Source: Actinobacteria bacterium UBA4719 (GTDB lineage Bacteria; Actinomycetota; Actinomycetes; Actinomycetales; Dermatophilaceae). From it: a DNA stretch of 10,117 bases. A program made the translations under genes and the position numbers. The notes under the pieces are model-generated. The model saw nothing but the letters and a program-made list of their open reading frames with translations. It was not told the DNA's origin and did no database searches. The stretch covers positions 1 to 10,117 of the forward strand of contig DHJN01000205.1 in assembly GCA_002404345.1 (NCBI GenBank), given 5' to 3'. Shown in pieces: positions 1-5,639 of the stretch. Position 1 is the first letter of the stretch. Each line of letters starts with the position of its first letter.

Positions 1-19
1 AGATGTGTATAAGAGACAG
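1..19. other. Nextera mosaic-end adapter sequence (artefact)
   Basis: The bases AGATGTGTATAAGAGACAG are identical to the 19-bp Tn5 mosaic end used in Nextera library preparation. They sit exactly at the edge of the window and interrupt the istA reading frame. This is untrimmed adapter and not genomic sequence, and the true sequence begins at base 20. Confidence 0.97.
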
Positions 20-416
20 GGCTGCCCCAGTCAATGACCAAGTGCTCACCCGGAGACCAGATCGCCGGCCGGCGGCCCCGGTGGTGCTCGGCACGCCAGT
101 CCCTTTTCGCTTGCGCGACCAGCCGGCGGAAGTTCCGAGCCGACCCCTCGTACCCGCCAGCCCGGGCCGCAGGCAGCAGTCGCTTGGCCGTGATCCGGCC
201 GCTGGACTTCTTCACCCGCTGCGCGACCAAGTCGGCGACGACTTCGTAGTTGCGGGCCCGGTCTTTGGGCGCCGGGCGAACGCCCCCGGCCTTGGCGCGT
301 TCGATAACCCGTTTGACGGTCTTGGGTGTCGTTCCGCAAATGGCGGCGGCGCCGCGGTACGTACCCGTGTCCTGATAGGCGGAAATTATGGTCATCTGGT
401 CCCTCGCAGACTTCAA
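20..416 (-). CDS. istA: IS21-family transposase IstA, N-terminal part (3' truncated by contig edge)
   Basis: This is the DDE transposase that cuts and joins the IS21 ends. From a TTG start at 416 the protein begins LKSARDQMTIISAYQDTGTY, which matches the usual N-terminus of actinobacterial IstA proteins (MKSAxEKM...). Residues about 18-42 form a helix-turn-helix, with the segment GTTPKTVKRV. The stretch KSSGRITAKRLLPAARAGGY followed by SARNFRRLV is a family hallmark. The sequence ends at residue 132 with HLVIDWGS, where D129 is the first catalytic aspartate of the DDE triad. An SD-like AGGGAG lies 5 nt before the TTG, which supports this start over the ATG seven codons later. Full-length IstA is usually about 400-500 residues, so roughly two thirds is missing beyond base 20. 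No internal stop or frameshift is seen. Confidence 0.93.
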
Positions 417-421
417 TGGAG

Positions 422-427
422 CTCCCT
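422..427 (-). promoter_or_regulatory. Ribosome binding site of istA
   Basis: The minus strand reads AGGGAG, ending 5 nt before the TTG at 416. This decides in favour of the TTG, because the later ATG at 395 has no comparable site. Confidence 0.65.
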
Positions 428-508
428 GGGCGGTGTGGTGACTGGCTAGATACCGCCACCGTCACCGTCCAGGGCTCACGCTCCGGCTCGACACGACGAG
501 CAAGGGGT

Positions 509-577
509 GGGGACTTTTACTTGGCCACCAGCGGGGACTTTCTCCTGGCCACCTGCGGAGACTTTCTCATGGCCAGG
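509..577 (-). repeat. Three 21-bp terminal repeats of the IS21 element (24-bp period)
   Basis: The three copies lie at 509-529, 533-553 and 557-577. Each has the plus-strand form GGGGACTTT..(5 nt)..GGCCA, with small differences: GGGGACTTTTACTTGGCCACC, then ..CTCCTGGCCACC, then GGAGACTTTCTCATGGCCAGG. The starts are exactly 24 bp apart, a little over two helical turns. Multiple repeats at each end are characteristic of IS21 and are the binding sites of IstA. The outermost copy abuts the element tip at 581. Confidence 0.88.
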
Positions 578-581
578 GACA

Positions 582-676
582 AGCCGCTGCGCTCCTTCAC
601 TGCCGAGCAGGCCACCGAGGTCTTGACCGGCCCAGTCCTACGGCCAGCGAGCGACGACGTGCCTAGCAGCCGCTGA
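582..676 (+). pseudogene. Possible 3' remnant of an unknown gene cut by the IS21 insertion
   Basis: Immediately outside the IS tip, a plus-strand frame runs to a TGA at 674-676 and encodes RSFTAEQATEVLTGPVLRPA followed by SDDVPSSR. Nearly all its codons end in G or C, as in the real genes of the window. The frame also extends into the IS end, where an ATG at 569 would add seven residues, but this extension is probably accidental. I do not recognise the protein. It could be the C-terminal tail of a gene interrupted by the IS, or chance in GC-rich DNA. Bases 677-743 show nothing further. Confidence 0.2.
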
Positions 677-743
677 TAGAACCCCGCATGGCGCACCGGG
701 CAGCTCGGCCTTCCCCTGGTGGACGTGCCGGGCAATCGGGCGC

Positions 744-1859
744 TTACGCCTGGGCCACGTCCGCCAGCCAGCCCAGCATCGATGGAAGGACATCGTGGTA
801 GGCGTCCAGGGAATGTCCCAGGTCCTGAACGAGATATGGCTGGATGCCGGTCACGTTCCGCTCCCGCCGCAGAAACTCCAGTGACTGCGGCCGCGACTGG
901 GGATCCTTTCCCGAGGTCATGACGAGCAGGTGCGTGGACAGCGGCGGACGGTGCTCGATCAGCCATTGTGGGGAGCTTTCGTGCGCGAGGGTCTGGTCTT
1001 GGCTGAGCAGCCGGGCCAGGAGGCCGGTGTTCGAGTCCGGTTCGGGATTGAAGTACCCCTCAACGGAAGCGGCGGCGCCGAAGCGTTCGGGATCACGCAG
1101 GTGCAGCAAAGCGGCGCAGTAACCTCCGGTTGACCAGCCCATCACGCTCCAGCGTCGGCCATCGGTGGCGACGCGGAGCGTTGAGGTGGCCCAATGCGTG
1201 ACGTCCTGGTCCAGCCAGGTGAAGGCCTGTGTCGAGCCTGGGTAGTCGGTGCACTCGGTGTCCACGGGCAGTGCCACGTTGATCTCGGGGAACACGGCGA
1301 CGAAGGGCGCCACCCGGCCGGTGCGGATCTCTTCGCTGGCGGTTTGGGCGAAGTTGAGCCGTTGGACGACATAGGGGATGTGCACGTCGGCACCGCCGAG
1401 CACCATCACGACGGGGAAACGGCTCTGGGCGTAGCGATGGTCGGCGTACTGGGGCGGTAGCCAAGCCATCACGGTTTGCGTAACGCCGGACTGTGCGCCC
1501 TTGGGGATGACTCGCGTGTAGCGTCCGGTCCCGGATGCCGGTCCGGGCACGCGCCGGAGCGGTCGGTGGGAGGCCGCCACTTCCTTCAGGCCCGGCACAG
1601 GCCATTGCGCCTGAAGCGTCGGCGCTCCGGCGGTGCCGAGCAACGTTGACCAGGACGGGTAGAAGCCGTAGTTCCGATTGACGCCCGCGGCGACGGCGGC
1701 AACGGCTGAACCCTGCCCGACCAGGACAATGGCGAGGACTGCGGGAAGGGCCCAACGGGACCTACTGGGTTCTCGACGCCACAGAACGACCAGCACTACC
1801 GGGATGCTGATGGCCAGGCCGACGCACAGGGCCAAGAATCGTAGCGACGTGAGAGGCAA
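744..1859 (-). CDS. Membrane-anchored alpha/beta-hydrolase, esterase-D / antigen-85-like family
   Basis: This is a 371-residue serine hydrolase of the putative-esterase (PF00756-like) family. Two hydrophobic segments, at about residues 7-27 and 37-59, anchor it, with the catalytic domain (about residues 110-371) probably outside the cytoplasm. The nucleophile elbow GWSTG places the catalytic serine at S243. The segment SGKDP gives the likely acid D319, and LGHSLDAY gives the histidine H349, so the triad is complete. A strand typical of the family, FPVVMVLGG, lies at about 148-156. The start is TTG, chosen because AGGAG lies 7 nt upstream. The substrate is not visible: relatives include S-formylglutathione hydrolases, feruloyl esterases and mycolyltransferases, and nothing here separates them. 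It lies 53 bp downstream of the polytopic membrane gene in the same direction and is probably in its operon. Confidence 0.85.
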   Translation of the reverse strand: MPLTSLRFLALCVGLAISIPVVLVVLWRREPSRSRWALPAVLAIVLVGQGSAVAAVAAGVNRNYGFYPSWSTLLGTAGAPTLQAQWPVPGLKEVAASHRPLRRVPGPASGTGRYTRVIPKGAQSGVTQTVMAWLPPQYADHRYAQSRFPVVMVLGGADVHIPYVVQRLNFAQTASEEIRTGRVAPFVAVFPEINVALPVDTECTDYPGSTQAFTWLDQDVTHWATSTLRVATDGRRWSVMGWSTGGYCAALLHLRDPERFGAAASVEGYFNPEPDSNTGLLARLLSQDQTLAHESSPQWLIEHRPPLSTHLLVMTSGKDPQSRPQSLEFLRRERNVTGIQPYLVQDLGHSLDAYHDVLPSMLGWLADVAQA

Positions 1860-1866
1860 GCAAGTG

Positions 1867-1871
1867 CTCCT
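1867..1871 (-). promoter_or_regulatory. Ribosome binding site of the esterase gene
   Basis: AGGAG on the minus strand, 7 nt before the TTG at 1859. It is the only good site in the 53-base gap and fixes the non-ATG start. Confidence 0.7.
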
Positions 1872-1912
1872 AGATGTTGGTGCCGCGACAACTGCGCCTG
1901 CCGAGGGTGTTG

Positions 1913-3091
1913 TCAGGGAACCACGGCGACGGCTCTTGCGGCGATTCTGAGGCGACCTGCCTGCTTGCGCCAGTCAGGACCAAGGGCGATGGCCAGGGCG
2001 CCCAACAGGGTCGCCGCGCGCAGCCACCCGAGCACCGCATCGGTCGGGGTGAAAGGCCCCAGGTTCCGCACGGCATACAGTCCGACCACGACCGCGATGC
2101 TGACCCACGGCCAACGAGTCTGGCGCCAGCCCACATCGACCAGAACCGTGGCCAGCACCAACCCCGCGGTGTAGTAGGGGTAGGCGGCCGGATCAAGCAA
2201 CATCCGCACCGCAAGAACAACCGCCGGCACCACCAGCCAGCGGCCACGAATGACGGCGACCGCCCCCAGGACGCCCCCGACGAGCAGCTGGAGCGGACGA
2301 TCCCAGGACGGGGTCGCCGCGGCCGTGACGCCCAGCGCCCGCAAGGATGACGAAGCGACGTTGGGGATGGAAAACCCGCCCGCATGCAGGGTCTGCGGGT
2401 CTGCCAGGACAAAGGGCAGCCAGGCCGCCGCCACCGCGGCCAGCCACACTGGCACGGCTCGGTGCCAGCGGTCGCGGGGCAGGACAAGCAGCAGGGGCAC
2501 GAAGGCCAGCGCCCAGGGCTTGGCGTCTGCCGATGCCGCCAACAGCAGGGCTGCCGGGATGGGCCAACGCCGGGCGAGCGCGTGCATGCCTGCCATGAGC
2601 AGGACCAGGGCCAGCGCGTCGTCCAGGTGGGTGTAATGGACCGCGAGCTCCGCCCAGACGGGCATCAGAACCCCTGCCGCCAAACCACGCTGCCTGTCGG
2701 TCATGCTCAGATGAGGCAGATGCGACAGCGACGCCAGCATCGCTGGACCGGTCGCGGCAATGACCAGGGCCGCCACCGACCCGGACAGCCAGGCGGGCAG
2801 GCCATTCAGCGGCTCTGCGGCCAAGAAGGTCAGCGGCCCTATCTGCAGCTGCGGGTGCGTGGCGTAAAGGTGCAGTCCCGCGCCCGCGTTGTCCGAGCGC
2901 AACAGGGCAGCCCCAGTAGCGACGAAATGCCAGGACACCAGCGAGTGCCCCACCTGCGCCGCGGCCCATATGGCCATCCACACCCAGGGGAACCACGCGG
3001 CATCCAACCACCTGAGCGGTCCGGCGGGTTGCCGGTGCCCTACCGGAGGGGAGAAAGCCGGCGACCGCTCGGCGGCGACTACCGGCGACAC
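1913..3091 (-). CDS. Polytopic membrane protein, GT-C / GT87-like (putative mannosyltransferase-type)
   Basis: This 392-residue protein has about 9-10 hydrophobic segments, starting near residues 33-60 and ending near 352-371. Visible landmarks are SDNAGAGLHLYATHP (66-80) followed by QLQIGPL, HLDD at 155-158, ADAKPWAL at 188-195 and LDPAAYPYYTAGL at 299-311. An acidic residue in the first external loop, a KPxAL segment in mid-protein and a YPYY segment near the C-terminus resemble integral-membrane glycosyltransferases of the GT-C fold (GT87/DUF2029), which use polyprenyl-phosphate sugars. This assignment is by resemblance only. The start is a GTG with no strong SD. The first 25 residues are not conserved-looking, so the true start could be a little downstream. 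A one-helix ORF overlaps its start by 13 nt, and the esterase gene follows it. Confidence 0.7.
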   Translation of the reverse strand: MSPVVAAERSPAFSPPVGHRQPAGPLRWLDAAWFPWVWMAIWAAAQVGHSLVSWHFVATGAALLRSDNAGAGLHLYATHPQLQIGPLTFLAAEPLNGLPAWLSGSVAALVIAATGPAMLASLSHLPHLSMTDRQRGLAAGVLMPVWAELAVHYTHLDDALALVLLMAGMHALARRWPIPAALLLAASADAKPWALAFVPLLLVLPRDRWHRAVPVWLAAVAAAWLPFVLADPQTLHAGGFSIPNVASSSLRALGVTAAATPSWDRPLQLLVGGVLGAVAVIRGRWLVVPAVVLAVRMLLDPAAYPYYTAGLVLATVLVDVGWRQTRWPWVSIAVVVGLYAVRNLGPFTPTDAVLGWLRAATLLGALAIALGPDWRKQAGRLRIAARAVAVVP

Positions 3092-3228
3092 GGGCCTGGT
3101 TTCACAGCCGTCGCCTGCACAGCCAGCCCCACCTTGCCGTGCCTGGGGAGGAAGAGCCAGGTGACGGTCGCCGCGACCAGGATGTGGAAAGGAACTACTG
3201 CGCTACGGCAAACGATCAGGCTGTTCAT
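3079..3228 (-). CDS. Small single-helix membrane ORF (49 aa), or remnant of a larger membrane gene
   Basis: This ATG-started frame of 49 codons ends in TAG and overlaps the GTG of the downstream membrane gene by 13 nt, as expected for translational coupling. It encodes a short polar start, one strongly hydrophobic stretch (FHILVAATVTWLFLP, about residues 14-28) and a basic tail beginning RHGKVGL. After codon 13 almost every codon ends in G or C, like a real gene. An in-frame TGA two codons before the ATG means no earlier start is possible. The SD is weak. It may be a real small protein or the leftover of a longer polytopic protein whose C-terminal part was deleted. I do not recognise it. Confidence 0.35.
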   Translation of the reverse strand: MNSLIVCRSAVVPFHILVAATVTWLFLPRHGKVGLAVQATAVKPGPCRR

Positions 3229-3558
3229 GATGGTTCAATCTGACACAGGTCCCTGGTGGGACCAAACCGCTTCTCTATCGTCGCGTGATCTGCGGCCCGC
3301 CGCCCGGGTGGTAGCGCCCATCCTGGAGTCGTCGCCTTGTGGCCGTTGACGCCCAGCGTGGACAGCGCCGGCCGTCGTGTTCGGGCGCACCTGGCCACTT
3401 TTCACGCGGCGGAGCTCGCGGTTTTGCCCCCTCCCGTCTACGTCCCCCAAAAATGGGATTTGTCGCGAACGTTTCAGGATGCCGCACTAGCTCTGAAGCG
3501 GGCGCGAGCGACGCCCAGAACTTTGGAGATCCGATGCGTCACGACACGCACCGATGTC
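3229..3558. other. Intergenic region between divergent membrane genes
   Basis: About 330 bases separate the minus-strand gene group from the plus-strand GT-C fragment. Frames crossing this region lack the composition of real genes. A GGAG followed by an ATG at 3534 exists, but it opens only a 20-codon frame. The promoters of both sides should lie here, but I cannot point to convincing -35/-10 boxes. Confidence 0.5.
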
Positions 3559-3783
3559 ATGGCAGCGCGACGGTACCGTCTGCGATCTCGTCGTGAAACA
3601 TTTGACGAGCATGAGCTCGCTGCTCGCCCGGCTCGGGCGCGTACCACGGTTCTCCTCATCGCGCTGCTCTTCCTCGTCTCAAAGCTGGTCATCGCGGCGA
3701 TGACCTACGGCACGAACGATGTCTCCTACTGGATCGACTTTGCACGGGGCGTTGCGTTGAAGGGCCCCGTTGGCGTGTATGGG
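3559..3783 (+). pseudogene. 5' fragment of a GT-C-like membrane glycosyltransferase gene
   Basis: From the ATG at 3559 the frame encodes a basic cytoplasmic start (MAARRYRLRSRRETFDEHEL), a first transmembrane helix (TTVLLIALLFLVSKLVIAAM) and the first external loop, YGTNDVSYWIDFARGVALKG then PVGVYG. The TNDVxYW..FA......GPVGVYG pattern is typical of the N-terminus of actinobacterial membrane glycosyltransferases of the GT87/mannosyltransferase type, which are normally 400 residues or more. After codon 75 the frame stays open to 4002, but the protein turns into arginine- and serine-rich nonsense with no further transmembrane helix. The gene has therefore lost everything beyond its first helix and loop. 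The start is uncertain, since no SD precedes 3559. Confidence 0.6.
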
Positions 3784-4242
3784 CGAGCCCTATTAAGAAT
3801 CTCGGCAATGGAAGCAGCGTCGTCGAGATGGACCAGTCGTGTGAACGGCACTCAGCCATACTTCCATCACGCTTGGAGCGGCGTTGCCTATACCCGCAGA
3901 AGAGAAGGTTCGTTATGCGGGCCACTCCGTGCGGTTGGTCCGGGCGCTGAAGCCACCTCCGGCACGCCGCGGTCGACCGGCCCGTTTGGTCGACACCGTT
4001 GATCCATCGCCCAACCACCCGTCTGGCCGAGGTTCCCATCCCGCATGCGGATGCCCCTGCGGGACGAGCCGGCTCACGTTTTGAGCTGCCCCAGTTGTCG
4101 TTCGTCATAGGGGACTGCCTAGCCAGGGATAGGTTGCGCCCGACGGGCGGTGGCCATGAGATGAGCGGGTATGGCTGGCGACATCTGGGTGATGTTCCAA
4201 GGGGGGCGTGAGTGAGCGCATCGGGCTGCGCCTGGTTGTAAC
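3784..4242. other. Gene-poor decayed region
   Basis: About 460 bases lie between the GT fragment and the DUF2127 gene. Open frames exist on both strands but none shows hydrophobic patterning, conserved motifs or coherent codon use. A plus-strand start, MPIPAEEKVR at 3884, recalls the opening of some helix-turn-helix transposases, but the likeness ends after ten residues. This is best read as decayed DNA. Confidence 0.5.
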
Positions 4243-4734
4243 TCAGGGGCGGATGGCACGGTCGGCTGCTTGTTTGCGCCACTCTCGCCAGGTCAGCCAG
4301 ACAATAACTGCGTCGAAGATCGTCAGGGCGCTGAGCCCGAAGGTGGGTGAGAGGACGAGCCGGTACATCTGGTATCCGATGAAGATCCACAGGAAGCCGA
4401 TCATCCAGGGGTAGGCCCAGACTTGGTTGCGCAGCAGTGCGGCGACGAGCACGATCTTGACGATGCCGTGGACGAGGAGGTAGAGGGCTGCGAAGGTGAC
4501 TGCAGTGCCGGTCAGTCCGTGGGCGTAGCCCAGCAGGTGGCCGGCGATGAAGTCGTTGGGGTCTTCGGATAGTTCGTGCTGGGTCAGTCTGGACACCAGA
4601 GTGTTGATCGTTGCCGGGGTGACGACGAGCAGGAGCAGGCCGCCGATGGTTTCGAGGACGCCGTCGAGCCCCTTGAGGATGATCCCGATTTCGAATATCA
4701 GGTCGAGCGGGTCTCGTGCTTTGAACCGGCTCAC
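4243..4734 (-). CDS. DUF2127 family integral membrane protein
   Basis: This is a 163-residue protein with four hydrophobic segments, at about residues 16-39, 76-101, 104-127 and 131-149, and a charged C-terminal tail (REWRKQAADRAIRP). The N-terminal block, SRFKARDPLDLIFEIGIILK with GLDGVLETIGG following, together with LTQHELSEDPNDF (50-62), is the signature of DUF2127 (PF09900), a bacterial family of unknown function. The length is normal for the family, so the gene is intact. The GTG start at 4734 is chosen because the family-typical N-terminus begins there; there is no good SD. A small upstream frame ends in a TGA that overlaps this GTG (GTGA), which could mean translational coupling. Confidence 0.88.
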   Translation of the reverse strand: MSRFKARDPLDLIFEIGIILKGLDGVLETIGGLLLLVVTPATINTLVSRLTQHELSEDPNDFIAGHLLGYAHGLTGTAVTFAALYLLVHGIVKIVLVAALLRNQVWAYPWMIGFLWIFIGYQMYRLVLSPTFGLSALTIFDAVIVWLTWREWRKQAADRAIRP

Positions 4735-4916
4735 GAAGGGAGGTCCGAGGCGAGCGTCCAGTCGGTGGTTCCGGCCAACAGTGGGGGGAGTGGAGCCCGC
4801 GCCGCCAGGGTCTGGCTTGTCACGTCGATGACCGCTGGGTCACCGGAAAGAGCATCCACAACGCCAAGATAGACCCGAACCCGACGATAGGTGACGAGTG
4901 CTGTTACGCCCGGCAC
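4731..4916 (-). CDS. Possible small ORF upstream of the DUF2127 gene (61 aa)
   Basis: This minus-strand frame starts at a GTG and ends in the TGA that overlaps the DUF2127 start. It includes VRVYLGVVDALSGDPAVIDV and ends TTDWTLASDLPS. It has no recognised domain or strong SD, and its codon bias is only moderate. Its 5' side runs into the broken edge of the PAP2 remnant at about 4924. It may be a leader ORF, a truncated gene or chance. Confidence 0.25.
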   Translation of the reverse strand: MPGVTALVTYRRVRVYLGVVDALSGDPAVIDVTSQTLAARAPLPPLLAGTTDWTLASDLPS

Positions 4917-4923
4917 GCCCGGA

Positions 4924-5160
4924 CGGCACGTGTTCGCCGAGGCCCGGCCCTATGTCACTCACCCGCAGATCCTGCGCCTGGCCGACTTCACCACAGACTT
5001 CTCCTTCCCTTTGACCACGCCGTCCTGGCTGGCGCAGTCGCCCCGGAACACTTTTTGTCAAACCGGCTCTAGTCGCGGCCTTGGCCGCCGCGTTGATGGC
5101 ATTCGCCCGCGTGTACATCGGTGCCCACTGCCCCTGGGACGTCCTCGGCGGACTGGCCCA
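4924..5160 (+). pseudogene. PAP2-family phosphatase pseudogene (5' truncated, two frameshifts)
   Basis: Pieces of a PAP2 (type 2 phosphatidic acid phosphatase) protein can be read in three frames. The first, to about 5010, has HVFAEARPYVTHPQILRLAD and TTDFSFP. This covers motif C1 (K...RP), with arginine where the lysine should be, and the start of motif C2. The second, 5013 to about 5045, has DHAVLAGAV, the histidine part of C2, and then meets a TAG. The third, from 5057, has VKPALVAALAAALMAFARVY followed by IGAHCPWDVLGGLA, motif C3 with its arginine and histidine. One base is missing near 5011, in the serine codon of the expected FPSDHA, and another between 5038 and 5056. The N-terminal helices are absent. 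Intact relatives are about 190-230 residues and remove phosphate from lipid phosphates or undecaprenyl-diphosphate at the membrane. The gene is not functional as sequenced. Confidence 0.85.
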
Positions 5161-5263
5161 GACATACGGTCAGTCGAGGATCTTGCGTCAGTTGGTCTTG
5201 TTCGACGGGCCGTGGGGCGTCATCTTCGGCGATCGGCTAGAAGCGCGCATTGCCTCTCGATGG

Positions 5264-5485
5264 TCACCAGGCTTCAGGCGGGGGACGGTCGGCCACGATC
5301 GCCAACAGCCTCTCCATTGCCCCACGCTCAACCAGGAGTGGCACGTAGTCGCGCACGGGTCCGTTCAGGCCGGCGTGCAGCTCCTGGACAGTGGCTCGTA
5401 CCGTGGCCGGCGGCAGGGTCGGGAAGCGGACCACTAGGCGCTGACAAACCTGTTCGATGGCGTCTACCTCATCGAAGTAGTTCAT
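5264..5485 (-). CDS. Three-helix-bundle dimerization domain protein (73 aa)
   Basis: The sequence MNYFDEVDAIEQVCQRLVVR, then FPTLPPATVRATVQELHAG, then GPVRDYVPLLVERGAMERL matches the small actinobacterial proteins annotated as 'three-helix bundle dimerization domain-containing'. Three amphipathic helices lie at about residues 5-20, 26-40 and 44-66. No catalytic residues are visible, and the known role is limited to a dimeric fold. It is short but complete, with an ATG at 5485 and a TGA at 5264-5266. No clear SD is present. It is transcribed away from the CYTH-CHAD gene, with about 135 bases between the starts, and its 3' end abuts the PAP2 remnant tail-to-tail. A regulatory role is conceivable but not shown. 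Confidence 0.72.
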   Translation of the reverse strand: MNYFDEVDAIEQVCQRLVVRFPTLPPATVRATVQELHAGLNGPVRDYVPLLVERGAMERLLAIVADRPPPEAW

Positions 5486-5558
5486 GACTTAGCGTCCACC
5501 ACCTGCTCGGCTGCCGCAATGGGTCCTGCCAGATGATGACCGCACCGACGAGGGTCTA

Positions 5559-5579
5559 GGTCGGTTGCGACCGCATGCG
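5559..5579. promoter_or_regulatory. Inverted repeats between divergent genes (possible operator)
   Basis: GGTCG-GTTG-CGACC (5559-5572) is directly followed by the palindrome CGCATGCG (5572-5579). Both lie in the intergenic space between the divergent 73-residue gene and the CYTH-CHAD gene, where an operator or promoter would be expected. The repeats are short and could be chance in GC-rich DNA. Confidence 0.2.
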
Positions 5580-5593
5580 ATGTGCTGTCATCA

Positions 5594-5639
5594 TTTATGG
5601 CTCGTCATCGGGGAGTGTTTATGACTCGTCATCGGGAGA
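5594..5639 (+). repeat. Tandem duplication of the CYTH-CHAD start region (24-bp period)
   Basis: The segment TTTATG(G/A)CTCGTCATCGGG occurs at 5594 and again at 5618, exactly 24 bp apart. Each copy therefore holds an ATG (5597 and 5621) in the same reading frame, encoding MARHRG and MTRHRE. Only one mismatch occurs across the first 19 bases. Confidence 0.85.
5610..5615 (+). promoter_or_regulatory. Ribosome binding site of the CYTH-CHAD gene
   Basis: GGGGAG ends 5 nt before the ATG at 5621. It lies inside the first copy of the start duplication, and the earlier ATG at 5597 has no similar site, so 5621 is preferred. Confidence 0.7.

Larger units (their letters stand above)
20..581 (-). mobile_element. 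IS21-family insertion sequence, left end (partial)
   Basis: This is the left part of an IS21-family element, read right to left. The outer tip is at base 581, where the minus strand begins TGTCCCTGGCC. Next inward are three tandem 21-bp repeats, about 90 bases of leader, and the first 132 codons of istA. The rest of istA, the helper ATPase istB and the right end lie beyond the adapter at base 19. IS21 elements move by cooperation of IstA, a DDE transposase that binds multiple terminal repeats, with IstB, an AAA+ ATPase. The other end is missing, so the target duplication cannot be checked. Confidence 0.9.

Noticed and set aside
3..449. Plus-strand frame beginning MCIRDRAAPVN
   Set aside because: It starts inside the Nextera adapter and is the antisense shadow of istA.
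46..465. Minus-strand 139-residue frame over the IS region
   Set aside because: It overlaps istA in another frame; the istA frame carries the recognised family motifs and the DWG catalytic residue.
2384..3349. Long plus-strand frame of 321 residues
   Set aside because: It is antisense to the GT-C-like gene, rich in Gln/Arg/Gly and without any domain; the minus strand shows coherent membrane helices.
3395..3440. Segment with CTGGCCACTTTTCACGCGG, resembling a second IS21 end
   Set aside because: Only one copy is present, the match to the repeats at 509-577 is partial, and no transposase remnant lies beside it.
3884..4084. Possible transposase start MPIPAEEKVR
   Set aside because: The likeness to helix-turn-helix transposases ends after ten residues and no further motif follows.
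3689..4390. Minus-strand 233-residue frame
   Set aside because: It crosses the GT fragment and the DUF2127 3' end out of frame, and its composition is not protein-like.
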